DNA of 64,000 nt from Mesocentrotus franciscanus (GCA_037976565.1 CP137679.1:13265207-13329206); one strand, 5' to 3'. Positions 10,547 through 22,365 are shown, counted from the stretch's first letter. The notes: a model not told the origin generated them from the letters alone. Numbers and translations: made by a program.

Positions 10547-13500
10547 TAACACGCCCGAAGTGGACACTTATTATTATTATGTCTTATTACGTCTTATTAT
10601 GTAAATTTGTTGATCTTTTTTTCGAATCGCAGCATTCCGTGTAAAACTGCCCCCGCTAATGCAGTACAAATAATTGATATGATTGACAAACCAGAGTCCA
10701 GAGATGGACCAAAGAACATGAACACGTACAGAGTGTTTACAAAATAATGCAACGAAATTTTCATGGGCAGCATAAGCCGCTAAACCATTTGTATTATAAT
10801 TCCGTGGGTTATGTCTTAAATAGAAGAATCTCCAAAACTCCGTATGAATTTCCCAAGGATTAAAGCTAAAAGTGCAAAGTTATATGTTGTTAAAATTTGT
10901 CAAGTTGTTTGACCTATACACATGCTGTAATTTTTTTCCCTATTATATATTGAAATAGTATTCATACATGTGTTTTGAAGGCAGGGGGCTGATTGCGAAG
11001 GTCATGCCGGTGAGTAGTAACAGATCATAATAAGCGATTCCAAATAATTCCAGCAACCACTAAAGTCACATTGCTAGATGTAATAACATCGCACATACAA
11101 AGAATCCTGTGACACGACTGGTCTAAATGAAGTCACATGACGAAGGAAAGATTACATATCTTGAAGGTCGTAGTGATATAGTAAGCAAGTCATTACCGAC
11201 TACCCTGGCGAGGGGAAGAACTATCTGACATCGCAGAGGTGAACTCGGCGCCACTATCTTCCCGAGCTGATGGCAATGAAAGATAGTATAACCCTCGAGA
11301 TCATCGGGGCAATGATAGTTTATCCACCCGCCAGAGTGAAGGAGGTGATAACTTGCTTTATATCGCACATCAACAATATTTTTTTCTCCAACCATAAGAT
11401 GAATGATGACACAAAAAGTATTATTAAACATAAGTTAGATACCACGTATGTGATTTGGATTGTCCTTCGGCACAGTAGCTTATGCGTATTTCGCAAAAAC
11501 CTTGACTAATTAGCTCCTTACGTGCATGTCTAAGCGGCATCCGCGAAAAAAGAATATCGCTGATGATAACGTTAAACGATATGCAACATATTATTTGTCA
11601 TATGACCTCATATTAACACCAATCATGTTGCAAGCTTCTTGGTTTGTGGAATATTAGTAATAAATACCTATCGCATGCGCGCTACTCTTTTTTTCTTCGC
11701 TGATGCCGCATAGACATACACGCTATCATATCCCTCATACAAAATTCTTCTTCATGGATTTTGGTAAAGAGCTTCTTCATGTGATCATTTCCTAATTCTA
11801 TGGAAAGAGAAATGCCTCTGCGGGGGGAATAAGTGTGACGTCACACTTCATACCCATCACCAGCTACTGCTTAACTCTCTACCTGCTTCGGTAGAACAAT
11901 GCCAGCAACAGTGGACTACCACTACCACATACAATGTGAATTTACAATATGATTCTATGACATATTTCCGTATTCACTTTCTTTAGCTTTCCCTTCAATT
12001 ATTATACTCTGGTTGTAATATGTATCTTTTTTAAAATGGAAAATACACAAAATTATAGCAAGAGAATAAACGTTACCATGAAGAACTCCCTACAAACCAC
12101 AATTACCCCACCTACGGCGATGGCTATATGCTCCAATCGTTCGCGTGCACTGATCTTTACAGTTCATTGTCCGTGCAAGGGTTAAACGTGAGAGCTAGAC
12201 ATACCTCTCTCCATAATTTCAGTAAAAAATATACATTTTCTCTCAGAAGGGGCGGAGTCAGAACACTTATTAGTATTTTACCAAGGCTGAAAAAATTCCC
12301 CAAATCTATGGATTTGATTTTTTTTTTTAAAGGACTGGATTTGGCAAAATAATCTATAGATTCAGTTAAAAAGGACTGGATTTGGCAAATTACATATTAT
12401 AAATGTTTTTTTTTTTTATTGTGGACAGTGGTCTAGCCAAAGGAGAGGACACGAGGGGCACATCGACCCCACGGCCAATGGCAAAATAAAGGCAAGGTGA
12501 ACACCCTCCAAACTACCACTTTTACTGGAAGGCTTTGTTCCTCTCACGTTCCATTCACCTAGTACGAACGGTGCAGAAAATGACACCAATATCCCCTTCT
12601 CAATAGCTGGAGTCACCATACACCATTGAGGGGGGGGACCATTCCTCACCCCACCCCCCTTAGCGCCGCTCTTGAATTATATAATAAATTGAAAGGTTAG
12701 AATCATCCTACAAGTAAAATGGCAATACAAAACAAACATTTCGAGAGAATAAGGAAAAACCTATGGGTCTGCAAACGATGTGCAACCGCGACATTTTATT
12801 ATTAAGCAAATTGGCTACCATGGTACAAAGACATTTACAGTCGCACTTTGCGCCATTTTGGCTGTACTTGCGATGGTGTTTAACATAAATGAAATGATTT
12901 ATTTGCAGAAGGTTATTTGAATTTGGCTTATCTACGACTATTTGCGAGGGAATAGATTCCTGCACGATATCAAATTTTGAAAGACTGTCGAGCCGCCTGT
13001 AAGTCATAGTCGTTTCTATTCGCTTTATTTCCCCAAAAGGTAACTGTGAGTTGCGTTTTCTGTATAGCATTTGCTTTTTCATTTTTGATAGCTAATAATA
13101 CTATTTATTATTTCTTTTTTTCACAGTAATTGTGTGTGAATGTTTCGTTTGATTAATCTAATTACACGTTCCGCTCTTAGATGATTAGTTACATTCAATT
13201 ACAATGCAACGAATTAGAGCAAGCACTTTTGATATTTAAGAAAATATGAATGTGCTCATCAAAATCATAAACTGAAAGAAAAATTGCATTGAAACATGAT
13301 ATTGTCACTCCATCGGTATGATTAGTCGTCCCGTCATAATCAAATGATAATTCTTGTTTCAAATCACAACGCCCCTTTGACAAATTTGTATAAATCCCAC
13401 GCTTGATGTGTGCATGCTAATAAAAACGCGATGTAATATCAAAATAAATGGTTGCACTACATATTTAATCTCATTCTATCACACTTCGACTTGGTAAATC

Positions 13501-13782
13501 TATTGTGTCTCCCCGCGGACTTTAGATTGAGAGATAGTAAATGAATGTTATTTGAAAATGTCAACGAACTCTCTCCCGCACTCTTCTTCTGTTATGTTGG
13601 ATGTGTCTGCCAAACAGGTTTTCATGGCATGTGTTTGTAAAGACGAGGCATATTGTCTCTTATGGTAAGCTATAATTGATTGATGAATCATAGTCATTAC
13701 TTCAAAGAGGAAAACAAAACACATTCCACCTAATGCATTGCATCATAAACACAGGCGAGTGATACTGTTCACAATATGTGCA
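10547..13782. other. Duplicated non-coding DNA, copy A
   Basis: No exon is firmly supported. At 10630 the text CGAATCGCAG followed by an open stretch to TAA near 10747 is a weak terminal-exon candidate shared with copy B at 29511-29627. A frame at 12708-13082 (minus) is longer here than in copy B because of a one-base difference in a C-run, which argues against coding. Two copies of AAAGGACTGGATTTGGCAAA lie at about 12328 and 12369. Confidence 0.4.
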
Positions 13783-14025
13783 GGTGTCGTGGTATAGTGG
13801 ATCATTCACTTGACTCTCAATCCAAGGGTTGAGGGTTCGAATCTCAACCCTACACTAACGTACTATGGCAAGACATTAATACACATTTCGTACTCTCAAC
13901 CCCGGTATAAATTGGTACCTGCCATTCGCTGAGGGCAATAATAATTGCTGGGCCCTCAGGAAGAAAATTATTGAAGCTGATGAGGTTTCCCCGGGTGGAA
14001 AAAAATTGTTAATATTATTATTTTG
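13783..14025 (+). mobile_element. tRNA-derived SINE, copy A (first)
   Basis: The head carries an RNA polymerase III A-box-like GTGGTATAGTGG and B-box GGTTCGAATCT, so it resembles a Glu/Asp-type tRNA. The body has GCAAGACATTAATACACATT, GTACCTG, AATAATAATTGC and GCCCTCAGGAAGAA, ending near CCCCGGGTGGAA and running into a short ATT tail. The same family occurs at least seven more times in this window. Confidence 0.88.
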
Positions 14026-14220
14026 TTCTAAAAATTATTATGATCATTATCATATTCACTAAACACATTATTGTTGCCAAATATGATAACGAATCTGTCA
14101 TGTTATTCGGGGGAATTATTTTCGATGATGTATTTGTCATCTATCAATTTTCAAAATTGATAATATGATTCGTTTCTGGATCACAATCGTCATTAAACAA
14201 ACTCTTATTATTGTGATCTA

Positions 14221-14252
14221 GATATACATATATATATATATATATATACTTA
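14221..14252. repeat. (AT)n microsatellite, copy A
   Basis: A short alternating AT run; the matching run in copy B (33066-33122) is about twice as long, a typical length difference for such repeats. Confidence 0.9.
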
Positions 14253-14693
14253 TACATACGCAATAGTACTTATTACCATGACATTCAAATGAACTTATTC
14301 TCCAATGCCTCCTCTCGGTTTGTACAGTAACTTGTCCTTATGTGTAATGGGCGTTCCCAACACAAGCATTTGCTTTCCGGCCCTTCGTCTCCTTCTGTTT
14401 TTTAATTTATTTTACTGTACTGTTCTATTTTTAAAAAAACATTTCATTGACAAATGAGAAACAAATAAATGTGAATTTCATTCATTTATTCATTCACATG
14501 GATCAGTCGTGAAACATATCAACGTTAAGAGTTGATTATTCCCCTTCATGAAAATCCTCTCGACAGCTAATTGAGTCATGACGCCGCTGACCAGACTAGT
14601 TTATTTAATCTAAGAATCAGACCATGTATATATACAATACTCGACAGGCAGATAGCTGTTAACATTGACCACAGTCAAGTAACCCTCTGTGGG

Positions 14694-14774
14694 GGTGTCG
14701 TGGTATGTGGAGGTGTCGTGGTATAGTGGTTTATTCACTTGACCCTCAATCCAAAGGTTGAGGGTTCGAATCCC
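14694..14774 (+). mobile_element. tRNA-SINE with doubled head, truncated by a deletion (copy A)
   Basis: GGTGTCGTGGTAT occurs twice in tandem (14694 and 14712), so the A-box region is duplicated. The B-box GGTTCGAATCCC is complete. At 14771-14774 (TCCC) the SINE stops and unrelated text begins. Copy B continues the SINE to about 33780, so this is the scar of a deletion corresponding to 33648-34973. Confidence 0.85.
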
Positions 14775-15305
14775 TTTTTATCCCCCCGAAACTTGATTTC
14801 CCCATGCCTAATTTGCCCAGGTTATATGATTTGTATCATATTGCGTGCATGACATTTCCCAAAAACTTTTTTGAATTTTGAAGAATTGATACTATTTTCT
14901 GAATATTGTATTTCATAATTATCGACTTTTATATAAATAGCTTATCAAAATTCAATTTTTCATGATTTAACTGGACAAAAATTACTCTTTATATGTGCAT
15001 CCACACACAAACATGTTACTAACAATCTAACTTGGATGCTGGTGTGAAGAAATAAGATTCTTAGGGTGAAAATAGGAAATTTATATTATCAATATAAAGA
15101 AAATAATTAGTGGATAGTGAGGACCATACGTCACAGACTCATGAGTGAGTTGCCAATTTGTGTAGTGATTTTCAAAGTTTTTCATGTCATTAAAAATTCA
15201 TCACTTTCTTATTAGTTATCCGATTTTGCTCAAAATTTTTTGATTGGTTTGTCTGATTTTTCTGGTTCTATTGAACGTAAGTTATTTTTGGGGTGGACTT
15301 GGGCT
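14775..15305. mobile_element. Right part of a TTAA-flanked MITE (copy A remnant)
   Basis: It matches 34974-35485 of copy B. The right inverted arm (about 15110-15305, ending GGAGTGGACTTGGGCT then TTAA at 15306-15309) remains. The left arm is lost in the deletion that also truncated the neighbouring SINE. Confidence 0.8.
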
Positions 15306-15309
15306 TTAA

Positions 15310-18197
15310 TTGTCTGGGTTCATAAGGTCAATGATCCTAGGGATATTTTCCTAACGGAGGACAGCACGCTCACTATTTAAGTCCACTGTGAGTCAATGGG
15401 TACTCGAAGAGTATTACTTTTGGCGCCGTTGCATTGGCCCAGGGTGCATTCGCACATTTACAAACCGCATGCTCCAAAGTTACATACATGTACATGAAAG
15501 TACACATCGTGCTTACCCAGCCCCACGCATGGCTATTTGCGAATTGATTTGCAGATTAAAGAGAAGGTTGAGTTCTGGGAAGAGGTGAAAAATAATTTGT
15601 GAGCGTTTTCGTTGTTATTATGCAAGTGTGGAAGAACATCAGATAAAAAATGATCCCTGAAAAGCAAGGCTCTTCAAATGCCTTAATATTCTAAATATAG
15701 CATGTATATAACAGCATAAAAATCGGGACGGATTTTTATGCCACATGTTTTTGTAGTCCCATATACATCTTTCTGTGTAGAGTGCTTGTAACTTTACCAA
15801 GACTGGGCCAAATTTCTTATCATTTTGATGATTCCAGAACCTTGCAGTACACACCAATACTTATATGCTAGATGATCAACCTTCTCCTGATCGATTCCAC
15901 ACCGTTTCCTTCACAATTCATTCGCATGACCAGAACTCAACTTTATCTTTAACTCTTTATGTGTCACAGAAATAGTCTCACTGTGTCATATCGTATTTAT
16001 CATGGGATAGGTGAACTACGGATTTCAAGATTATTTAACTGTTTCCAGTGCAAGATCAATCTATATGCCTACATGTGTTTACAAGCGTTGTCAAAGAGCT
16101 GAACAAGACCCCAAATTGGGTATACTTGCACAAATACCACACGCATTGTGTTTCACAAAGCAGTCCCTCTATCAGTTGGAGAATATTGTTTTGTGTTAAT
16201 CACGTGTGGCAAACAAGCGTCCATATGCCGATTAGCATATACGGCATATCAAGGGTAAAAATGCACTTAAGAAAACTATCAATTCCTATCCTCAGCGTCG
16301 CTGTTCCTGAACTGTTTGCAGAATTAAAATGGACCCATCAAGTTTTCCTCTCCGAACCCGGGAGGAAGTGGGTAGCTGAGAATTCAAACTTCGCCCGATG
16401 CCAAAATGATATGGCAGTGGTTTATTTTGTTCTCTTTGTCTTATTTCTCAGCCACTTTTCTTTTGATTGGGGTTGGGGAAGCTTTGCAGAAAAAGATTTT
16501 CAAGTGACAGTCGAGGAGCTGTAAAAGTAAATTTATTATTCTAAAAAAAAATTATTAGACAAAATGATGGATATGCGTCTTTGTGGTCCCTTCAACATAA
16601 AAACAAAACAAAACAAGCAAAGCAAAACCAGTGTCTCCAGAATTTAGGAATAGCCAGGTTTCATAATAATGACCGAATGGTTCTGTCGTGTATTCTTACA
16701 TCGATCAGCTGCACAGGGTATCCTTGGAATAACAGCTCTTACGTAGGTATTGTCGCAATGATGAATTCCTCTGGAATAACGATCAACGACCAGCTATGGA
16801 ATGGAGTTGGATGACACGTCGTCTTCCCACCAAATTAGCTTCCGAGGGTTTCCTCTTCTTTCTTTCTCTCTTTCTCTTCTAGCGCTGACATGGACGAATC
16901 GATTCCTATGCTGATTGCCCCGATTTCAATACATACAGGACAGCCGATAGAACGAAGAGAGAGAGAGAGAGAGAGGGGGGGAGAGAGAGATGGGGGGTAG
17001 AATAAGCGGTCAACAATATGAATGGAGGGTGCGGGAAGAAGGAGGGACAGGGACAATGGTATGATATATGACAAGGAGAGAAAGAGGAATAGAGTGAGAG
17101 AGAGAATTTAAGAAGAGAGATTAAAGAGAGATTCAAGGTCAGCGAAAGGTGTAAAGGGCAAGAGAGATAGATAAATGGAGAGATAGAGAGACAGAGACAG
17201 AGAGAGGGAAAAAGAGATAGAGCGATATCAAAATAGAGAAGAAAAGTGCATGGAAATTACAAATTCAAAGTACCAGTTTCACGGGGGGGGGGGTAGAGGT
17301 GAGGGTAGGGGTCACGAAATGTTGGAAAGTCTGCATACTGGTAACCTGTCCCAAAAGACATATATATTTTTAATACAGACTGTTATTATTATAATTATCA
17401 TAATTGTTTAAAAATTATTATTGATATATTTATTTCATTATTATGTGTGAATGTATTTATTCATATGTAGGTATTGATATCGTTATTTTGATGATTTTGT
17501 AAGGGACATCGGCTTTGCTATGTCAGTGGAGGCCAATGATCCGAATTGCATCTTAATATGAATCCGAAAAAGGCGATCTGCAAGTTCCTAAAAGCAAACT
17601 GCAGGTCAAGAGCGAATAGTCCCTAAAGCAAGTGAGTCCAAAATTGGCTAATGCTGCACGGGTTCAACAGATAATAAGCATAAGATAGATTTGTCACGTG
17701 ATCAGTTTTCAAGGTGATAAGGTTTATGAATATTGAAACGTAATTTTTCAATTAAATGAAATCCCCATCTGGAAAACAGTCAAAGGAAACCACTTATCAC
17801 TTACGTTAATGAGCGTTTAATAGTTTCTTATGAAATATAAATCGATGTAGACGGGGCAAGAAATATTTCGGAAGCTTCTTTTCATAATTTTATTCTCCTC
17901 CATAATTACCAGCATAAACAGTAGTTTTTAAAAGATTTATGAGGCAGTCATTACCACAGTTTTCATAATACATGTAGTTTGTAGTGAAATCTCCTAACGT
18001 ATAGTTAATAACTATAATCGTGTTACTTTTTCACATTGATAGTTTTTCTGGCTAAGAAGTATTACGTTGACCAGAAATATATAGAAACTCACATGCCTTT
18101 GTTTCTGCTATAGTCTTTATAATTATTACCTGCTGTTGTCGGACGATGGAAATCTAGTGTATTGTGGATGTCGTCTACAAATCGATATGACTTGAAT
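15310..18197. other. Duplicated non-coding DNA with GA-rich tract, copy A
   Basis: No recognisable exon. A frame of 158 residues at 16048-16524 is interrupted in copy B by small indels and shows no domain. A GA-rich tract covers about 16955-17230 and a G-run lies near 17283. Text is close to identical to 35490-38389. Confidence 0.5.
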
Positions 18198-18440
18198 GGG
18201 GTTATCGTGGTATAGTGGTTCATTAATTGACTCTCTAAATCCATGGTTTTAGGTTTCGAATCTCAACCCGGCACTACAACGTCAGTTGGCCAGATATTAA
18301 TCTACATTCGCCACTCTCCACCCAGGTGTAAACGAGGATCTGGCAACCGCAGCGGTAATAATAATAATTGCAGAACCCTCAGGAAGAACAGCCCTGAAGC
18401 TGATGAGGCTTCCCTGGGTAAACATAATTGTTATTATCAT
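18198..18440 (+). mobile_element. tRNA-derived SINE, copy A (third)
   Basis: GGGGTTATCGTGGTATAGTG head, B-box-like GGTTTCGAATCTC, body with CCACTCTCCACCCAGGTGTA and GCAGAACCCTCAGGAAGAAC, then GCTGATGAGGCTTCCCTGGG. It grades directly into the ATT/TAG microsatellite. Confidence 0.85.
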
Positions 18441-18521
18441 TATCATTATAACTATTATTATTATTATCATTAACATTATTTTTGTCATTGTTGTAATTAT
18501 TATTATTATTATTATCATTAA

Positions 18522-18556
<35 letters not shown>

Positions 18557-18573
18557 GTAGTAGTAGTAGTAGT
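18430..18573. repeat. (ATT)n/(TAG)n microsatellite ending at the gap
   Basis: Imperfect ATT/ATC triplets become pure ATT, then TAG, where sequence stops. Copy B carries the same tract through to its end (38625-38830). Confidence 0.9.
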
Positions 18574-19073
18574 NNNNNNNNNNNNNNNNNNNNNNNNNNN
18601 NNNNNNNNNNNNNNNNNNNNNNNNNNNNNNNNNNNNNNNNNNNNNNNNNNNNNNNNNNNNNNNNNNNNNNNNNNNNNNNNNNNNNNNNNNNNNNNNNNNN
18701 NNNNNNNNNNNNNNNNNNNNNNNNNNNNNNNNNNNNNNNNNNNNNNNNNNNNNNNNNNNNNNNNNNNNNNNNNNNNNNNNNNNNNNNNNNNNNNNNNNNN
18801 NNNNNNNNNNNNNNNNNNNNNNNNNNNNNNNNNNNNNNNNNNNNNNNNNNNNNNNNNNNNNNNNNNNNNNNNNNNNNNNNNNNNNNNNNNNNNNNNNNNN
18901 NNNNNNNNNNNNNNNNNNNNNNNNNNNNNNNNNNNNNNNNNNNNNNNNNNNNNNNNNNNNNNNNNNNNNNNNNNNNNNNNNNNNNNNNNNNNNNNNNNNN
19001 NNNNNNNNNNNNNNNNNNNNNNNNNNNNNNNNNNNNNNNNNNNNNNNNNNNNNNNNNNNNNNNNNNNNNNNNN
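18574..19073. other. Assembly gap of exactly 500 N
   Basis: A round number of N inside a microsatellite is a scaffold placeholder, not a measured distance. Open frames reported across it are meaningless. Confidence 0.98.
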
Positions 19074-20040
19074 ATGGGCCTTCCATTCTGCCTTTCACAA
19101 TCATACGTTTCACCCAACAATTTTTCACAACCCACCCTACACTCTTCCTTTGGTCTATATTCTTCACCACACATTCTGGACTACATGTACCTTTAACTAC
19201 CAAGACATATTTATGTGAAATAATGATGGCAAATTATACCGTATCAATCATGTATTCATCCCTAATTACATTTAATAGAAAAGTACAACAATTACTTAAT
19301 GGTATTGATATTTAATTTAGAAAACGAGATTGAATTTTTGTAATAAAAAATGGCTTTGTATGCAAAAAAATGTGCAATATAAAACTGGAAGTGATAGATT
19401 GAAACACAAATTATAATATAATATGTACATCTTTGACTGCGTAATTCCTTGCACATGTGCAGTGGTAAATTAAGTTTTCATAGAAAATGGTGCATTTATA
19501 TAATGACTAATGATTGGTAAAGAGAAGTCACAAGGAAATTACCTACATTGTAGTTATATTGGAGCCTTGTTATATGAGGGCCCAAAACCAGAATACAAAG
19601 AGTGGGACCATCAAAATTACATTTGGATAATTATAGTGTTTATTATAACGAGGTTCCACTGTATTTAGATCAACGGTACATGCCCACATTTTAAATGACG
19701 GGGCAGCCCGAGCACAGGTGCAAACTGCTATCGTCTGACGATTGATGCCTCCTCCTTCTACAGCCGTCAAAGCCTGGGCCTAGTTACCAATGAAAAAGAG
19801 CTGGATTGGAAGTCCATTTGAATGCTGCATGAAAAGAAAAAGAAAATTCAAATTCATCAGAAATCATGCACGGAACAAGAACATGTCTGGCACATTTTGA
19901 TACAATTGACATCTTTTGATGCAATTTGGAACATTACATGTATAAGGACATATTCAACAAGTAACATTCCAATTTCCTTTTTTGCTACCAGAACTAGAGA
20001 AGCTCAAAGCTCCCACTTATGAAGAAATACATCTAAACCT
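19074..20040. other. Non-coding DNA with a possible small MITE relic
   Basis: No exon seen. Around 19541-19673 the right edge reads TATAACGAGGTTCCACTGTA, an end I recognise from short Tc1/mariner-like MITEs. The matching left end is only weakly preserved (GAGCCTTGTTATATGAG). Confidence 0.3.
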
Positions 20041-20044
20041 GTAT

Positions 20045-20235
20045 ATGTGGATATGTCATCGGACTGCGGATCACAAGGTCCGCTGTTCGAGTTCCGCTGC
20101 ATCACCAATGTTCTTTAGTAAGACATTAATCTACATTTGCCACACTCGACCTGGGTGAGGTAAATGGCTGGAATTAATTCCTTGAAATGCTAGAGCGCCG
20201 TAATGGTGGCACAGCTAAAGCCGGTTAATAATTTC
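20045..20235 (+). mobile_element. tRNA-SINE of a second family
   Basis: The head reads TGTGGATATGTCATCGGACT and then GTTCGAGTTCCGC (B-box). The body has AAGACATTAATCTACATTTG, CACTCGACCTGGGTGAGGTA, AATTAATTCCTTGAAATGC and AGAGCGCC, a body type I associate with sea urchin SINEs. It differs from the GTGGTATAGTGG family in the 3' half. Confidence 0.7.
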
Positions 20236-20744
20236 TAAATTTGGAAGCGCATAGAGATGTTTAAAATGTGATATGCGCTACACATTTCTGCTTGTACATG
20301 AATATATGCAAGTATTGCACTTTTTGATGACATGCGCATACTAATTGTAATTGTTACACCTTACAGGTATATCGGATTTCGACGAAAATGGTATCAGAAT
20401 GTGCATAAGACTTGCAGCGAAATCTCTGAAAATGTGAGGTTAACCATACTTGACTGGAACCATCCGTTAATAGAAAGTACATGTAATATTTAAATATGTT
20501 TTTTGAGAATTACCAAATCCAATTTTTATTAAAGGCCGTGTAGCTTGGCAAATACTGGTTAATGCCATCTACGTCTTCTTTTGGACAACTGCACGTAAAC
20601 GAATGGACTGGATTAACGGTAGTCAGCGACTTAATCTCGATTAGCCCCGAGTCAGGCCATGGGAAAGACACTTAGTCTCGTCAGTCTACACTCCCTTTAA
20701 GGTTGACAGTTGGGTTTATTTGACAAATAAATGTTAGATTAGGT

Positions 20745-21125
20745 TAGATTTGCCTAGTTCTGTCTGTATACACATGGATTCCCTGTAATCTGGACTCCAG
20801 TGGTCTCAACAACGGAAAAGGGATGATTTTAAAGAGATTGTTAGAGAAGGAAACTTTCATAACCATGTACCTCTCCAAAACAGCCCATTATTTTGTTGTT
20901 CTGCCTTTGTCTCCTCAAGTTGTCATCTTGCTTCATCAGCGTTCATCTCCTATGGTGAAGCATCATCCTAAAATTTAAAATAATGCAAAAGCATTATACA
21001 CAAATTATAATTGCCCTCATGTTGATCAGTCTTCTGAACAAGGATACATATGTTCAGCTGGGGGCAGTGTTCGTAGTAGGTCCATGGGTAGATGATCAAG
21101 ATTTTACTTTACCTAAAATGAAAAC
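20745..21125 (-). repeat. Direct repeat, first copy (~370 bp)
   Basis: It matches 21983-22365 over most of its length (for example CTGTCTGTATACACATGGA, AACTTTCATAACCATGTACC, TGTTGTTCTGCCTTTGTCTC). On the minus strand both copies hold an ATG frame (MKQDDNLRRQRQNNKIMG here) ending at a good donor, GGAGAG then GTACAT. It could be a duplicated 5' exon of an unknown minus-strand gene or simply an interspersed repeat. Confidence 0.6.
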
Positions 21126-21309
21126 AACTTCTTTTTTAGGGAGGTCGGGGTTGGTTAGGGCAATTAAACCATTATAACCACATGTAGCTATTTCAGTGTG
21201 AGTTGAAAAATTGAATCAAGAGTTTCGCGGACATTATGCTTACATGAGAGGTAGTATGTCAATCCACATCCAGTACCATCCCCCCTTCCTCTCTCTAGAA
21301 AAATACATT

Positions 21310-21645
21310 TGTGAAAGTTATATGTAGTTTTTTTTAAGGAAGACATTGAAATTTTATAACCGTAGTCCCTGGGGCAATTTTGGGGAGGCTGCCCACATGT
21401 CAGAGAGACTCATTCTCACAAAGTTAGATCCCTTTCACCCAAGGATAATTCCTATCAAGTTTGCTTAAATTCCAGCAATCCTTTTATAGAAGTAAGAGTA
21501 TATCAAAATATGACCCTGGGGCACCTGGGGGGCTGCCCCATGCCAGATGGTTACCTCATATCAACAACTTTAGATACTTCCTTTCCCAAGGACGATTCCT
21601 GTCAAGTTGAGCATTTTGCTGAGGTGAGCTAATAAATAATTTCTT
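21310..21645. repeat. Two-unit repeat with CCTGGGGCA text
   Basis: Two related units, about 21355-21485 and 21505-21630, share GACCCTGGGGCA/GTCCCTGGGGCA, GGCTGCCC, CCCAAGGA and TTCCT..TCAAGTT. The end reads GCTGAGGTGAGCTAAT, a motif I associate with a widespread marine-invertebrate interspersed repeat. Non-coding. Confidence 0.5.
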
Positions 21646-21982
21646 AGATTTTCATCTACATGTATTTATTAAATGAACCAAACTGTCAAACTTAATAGTA
21701 CCGAAGGGCTATAAATGCCATATTTCATCGTCGTCTTGGTTACTGGTTCCAATCAACAGAGCCTGCGCATGAGGTTCACCGCAAAATCATTCAAGCAACG
21801 GGATGGACCTGGGCAAATTCAGTGTGTGGCGCTGGTGTTATCACCACGCCATTGTTTAGCACAAAATTGTTTGGAACCAGCACCCTTGACAACTTGGCCA
21901 ATACATCACACTTCGGTACTCTATAACCTTCATTTGTTTTTTGATGATATTTCTACTATGATTCAAATCAACTTGTTATCAT

Positions 21983-22365
21983 GGTTAGATTTCCCCATTT
22001 CTGTCTGTATACACATGGAGTCCCTGTAATCTGGACTCCAATGGTCTCAACAAACAGAAAAAGGAAAATTTGAAAAGAGATTGTTGTCAGGGTAGAAGGA
22101 AACTTTCATAACCATGTACCTCTCCAAAACGGCCCATTATTTTGTTGTTCTGCCTTTGTCTCCTCAAGTTGTCATCTTGCTCCATCGGCGTTCATCTCCT
22201 ATGGGAAAGCATCATCCTAAAAAATGAAGAAAAAAAATGAAAAATTAAATATGTAAAAGCAGTATACACAAATTATAATTGCACTAATGTTCATCATTAA
22301 GTCTTCTCAACAAGAATACATGTTCACGTGGGGGCAGTGTTTGATGATCAAGATTTTACCTCTTC
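21983..22365 (-). repeat. Direct repeat, second copy (~370 bp)
   Basis: Second copy of the segment at 20745-21125. The conserved minus-strand frame reads MEQDDNLRRQRQNNKIMGRF, again ending at GGAGAG then GTACAT, with an acceptor-like TTTTTTAG about 105 bases upstream of the donor. All frames have stops before this ATG, so any exon would be mostly 5' UTR. Confidence 0.6.

Larger units (their letters stand above)
8340..18573 (+). repeat. Segmental duplication copy A
   Basis: Collinear and same-strand with 27690-38765. Shared landmarks in order: tail-exon relic, GATGTACTCGCAGTATCC (8873 and 28203), TG/GA microsatellite, UGT exon, SINE (13783 and 32627), AT microsatellite, double-headed SINE (14694 and 33567), TTAA MITE arm, GA-rich tract, SINE (18198 and 38390) and ATT/TAG microsatellite. 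By eye the copies differ clearly up to about 11575 and are close to identical after it. Copy A has an extra LINE fragment and MITE and lacks 1326 bp. It ends at the assembly gap. Confidence 0.92.

Noticed and set aside
12416..12649. Minus-strand frame ending in a Cys/Pro/Leu-rich segment, copied at 31265-31495
   Set aside because: Both copies are nearly identical because of the duplication, so persistence is not evidence of selection; no known domain.
12708..13082. 124-codon minus-strand frame, also present in copy B (31551-31880)
   Set aside because: The similarity only reflects the duplication. Its 5' part is lost in copy B through one extra C in a C-run, and no domain is recognisable.
13783..13860. 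Candidate functional tRNA gene
   Set aside because: A- and B-box words are present, but the cloverleaf is poor and the same text continues into a SINE body repeated many times.
16048..16524. 158-codon plus-strand frame
   Set aside because: Copy B breaks it with small indels (near 36380 and 36450); composition is unremarkable and no domain is seen.
18379..19218. Long open frames on both strands across the N gap
   Set aside because: They consist of unknown bases plus microsatellite; no information about coding.
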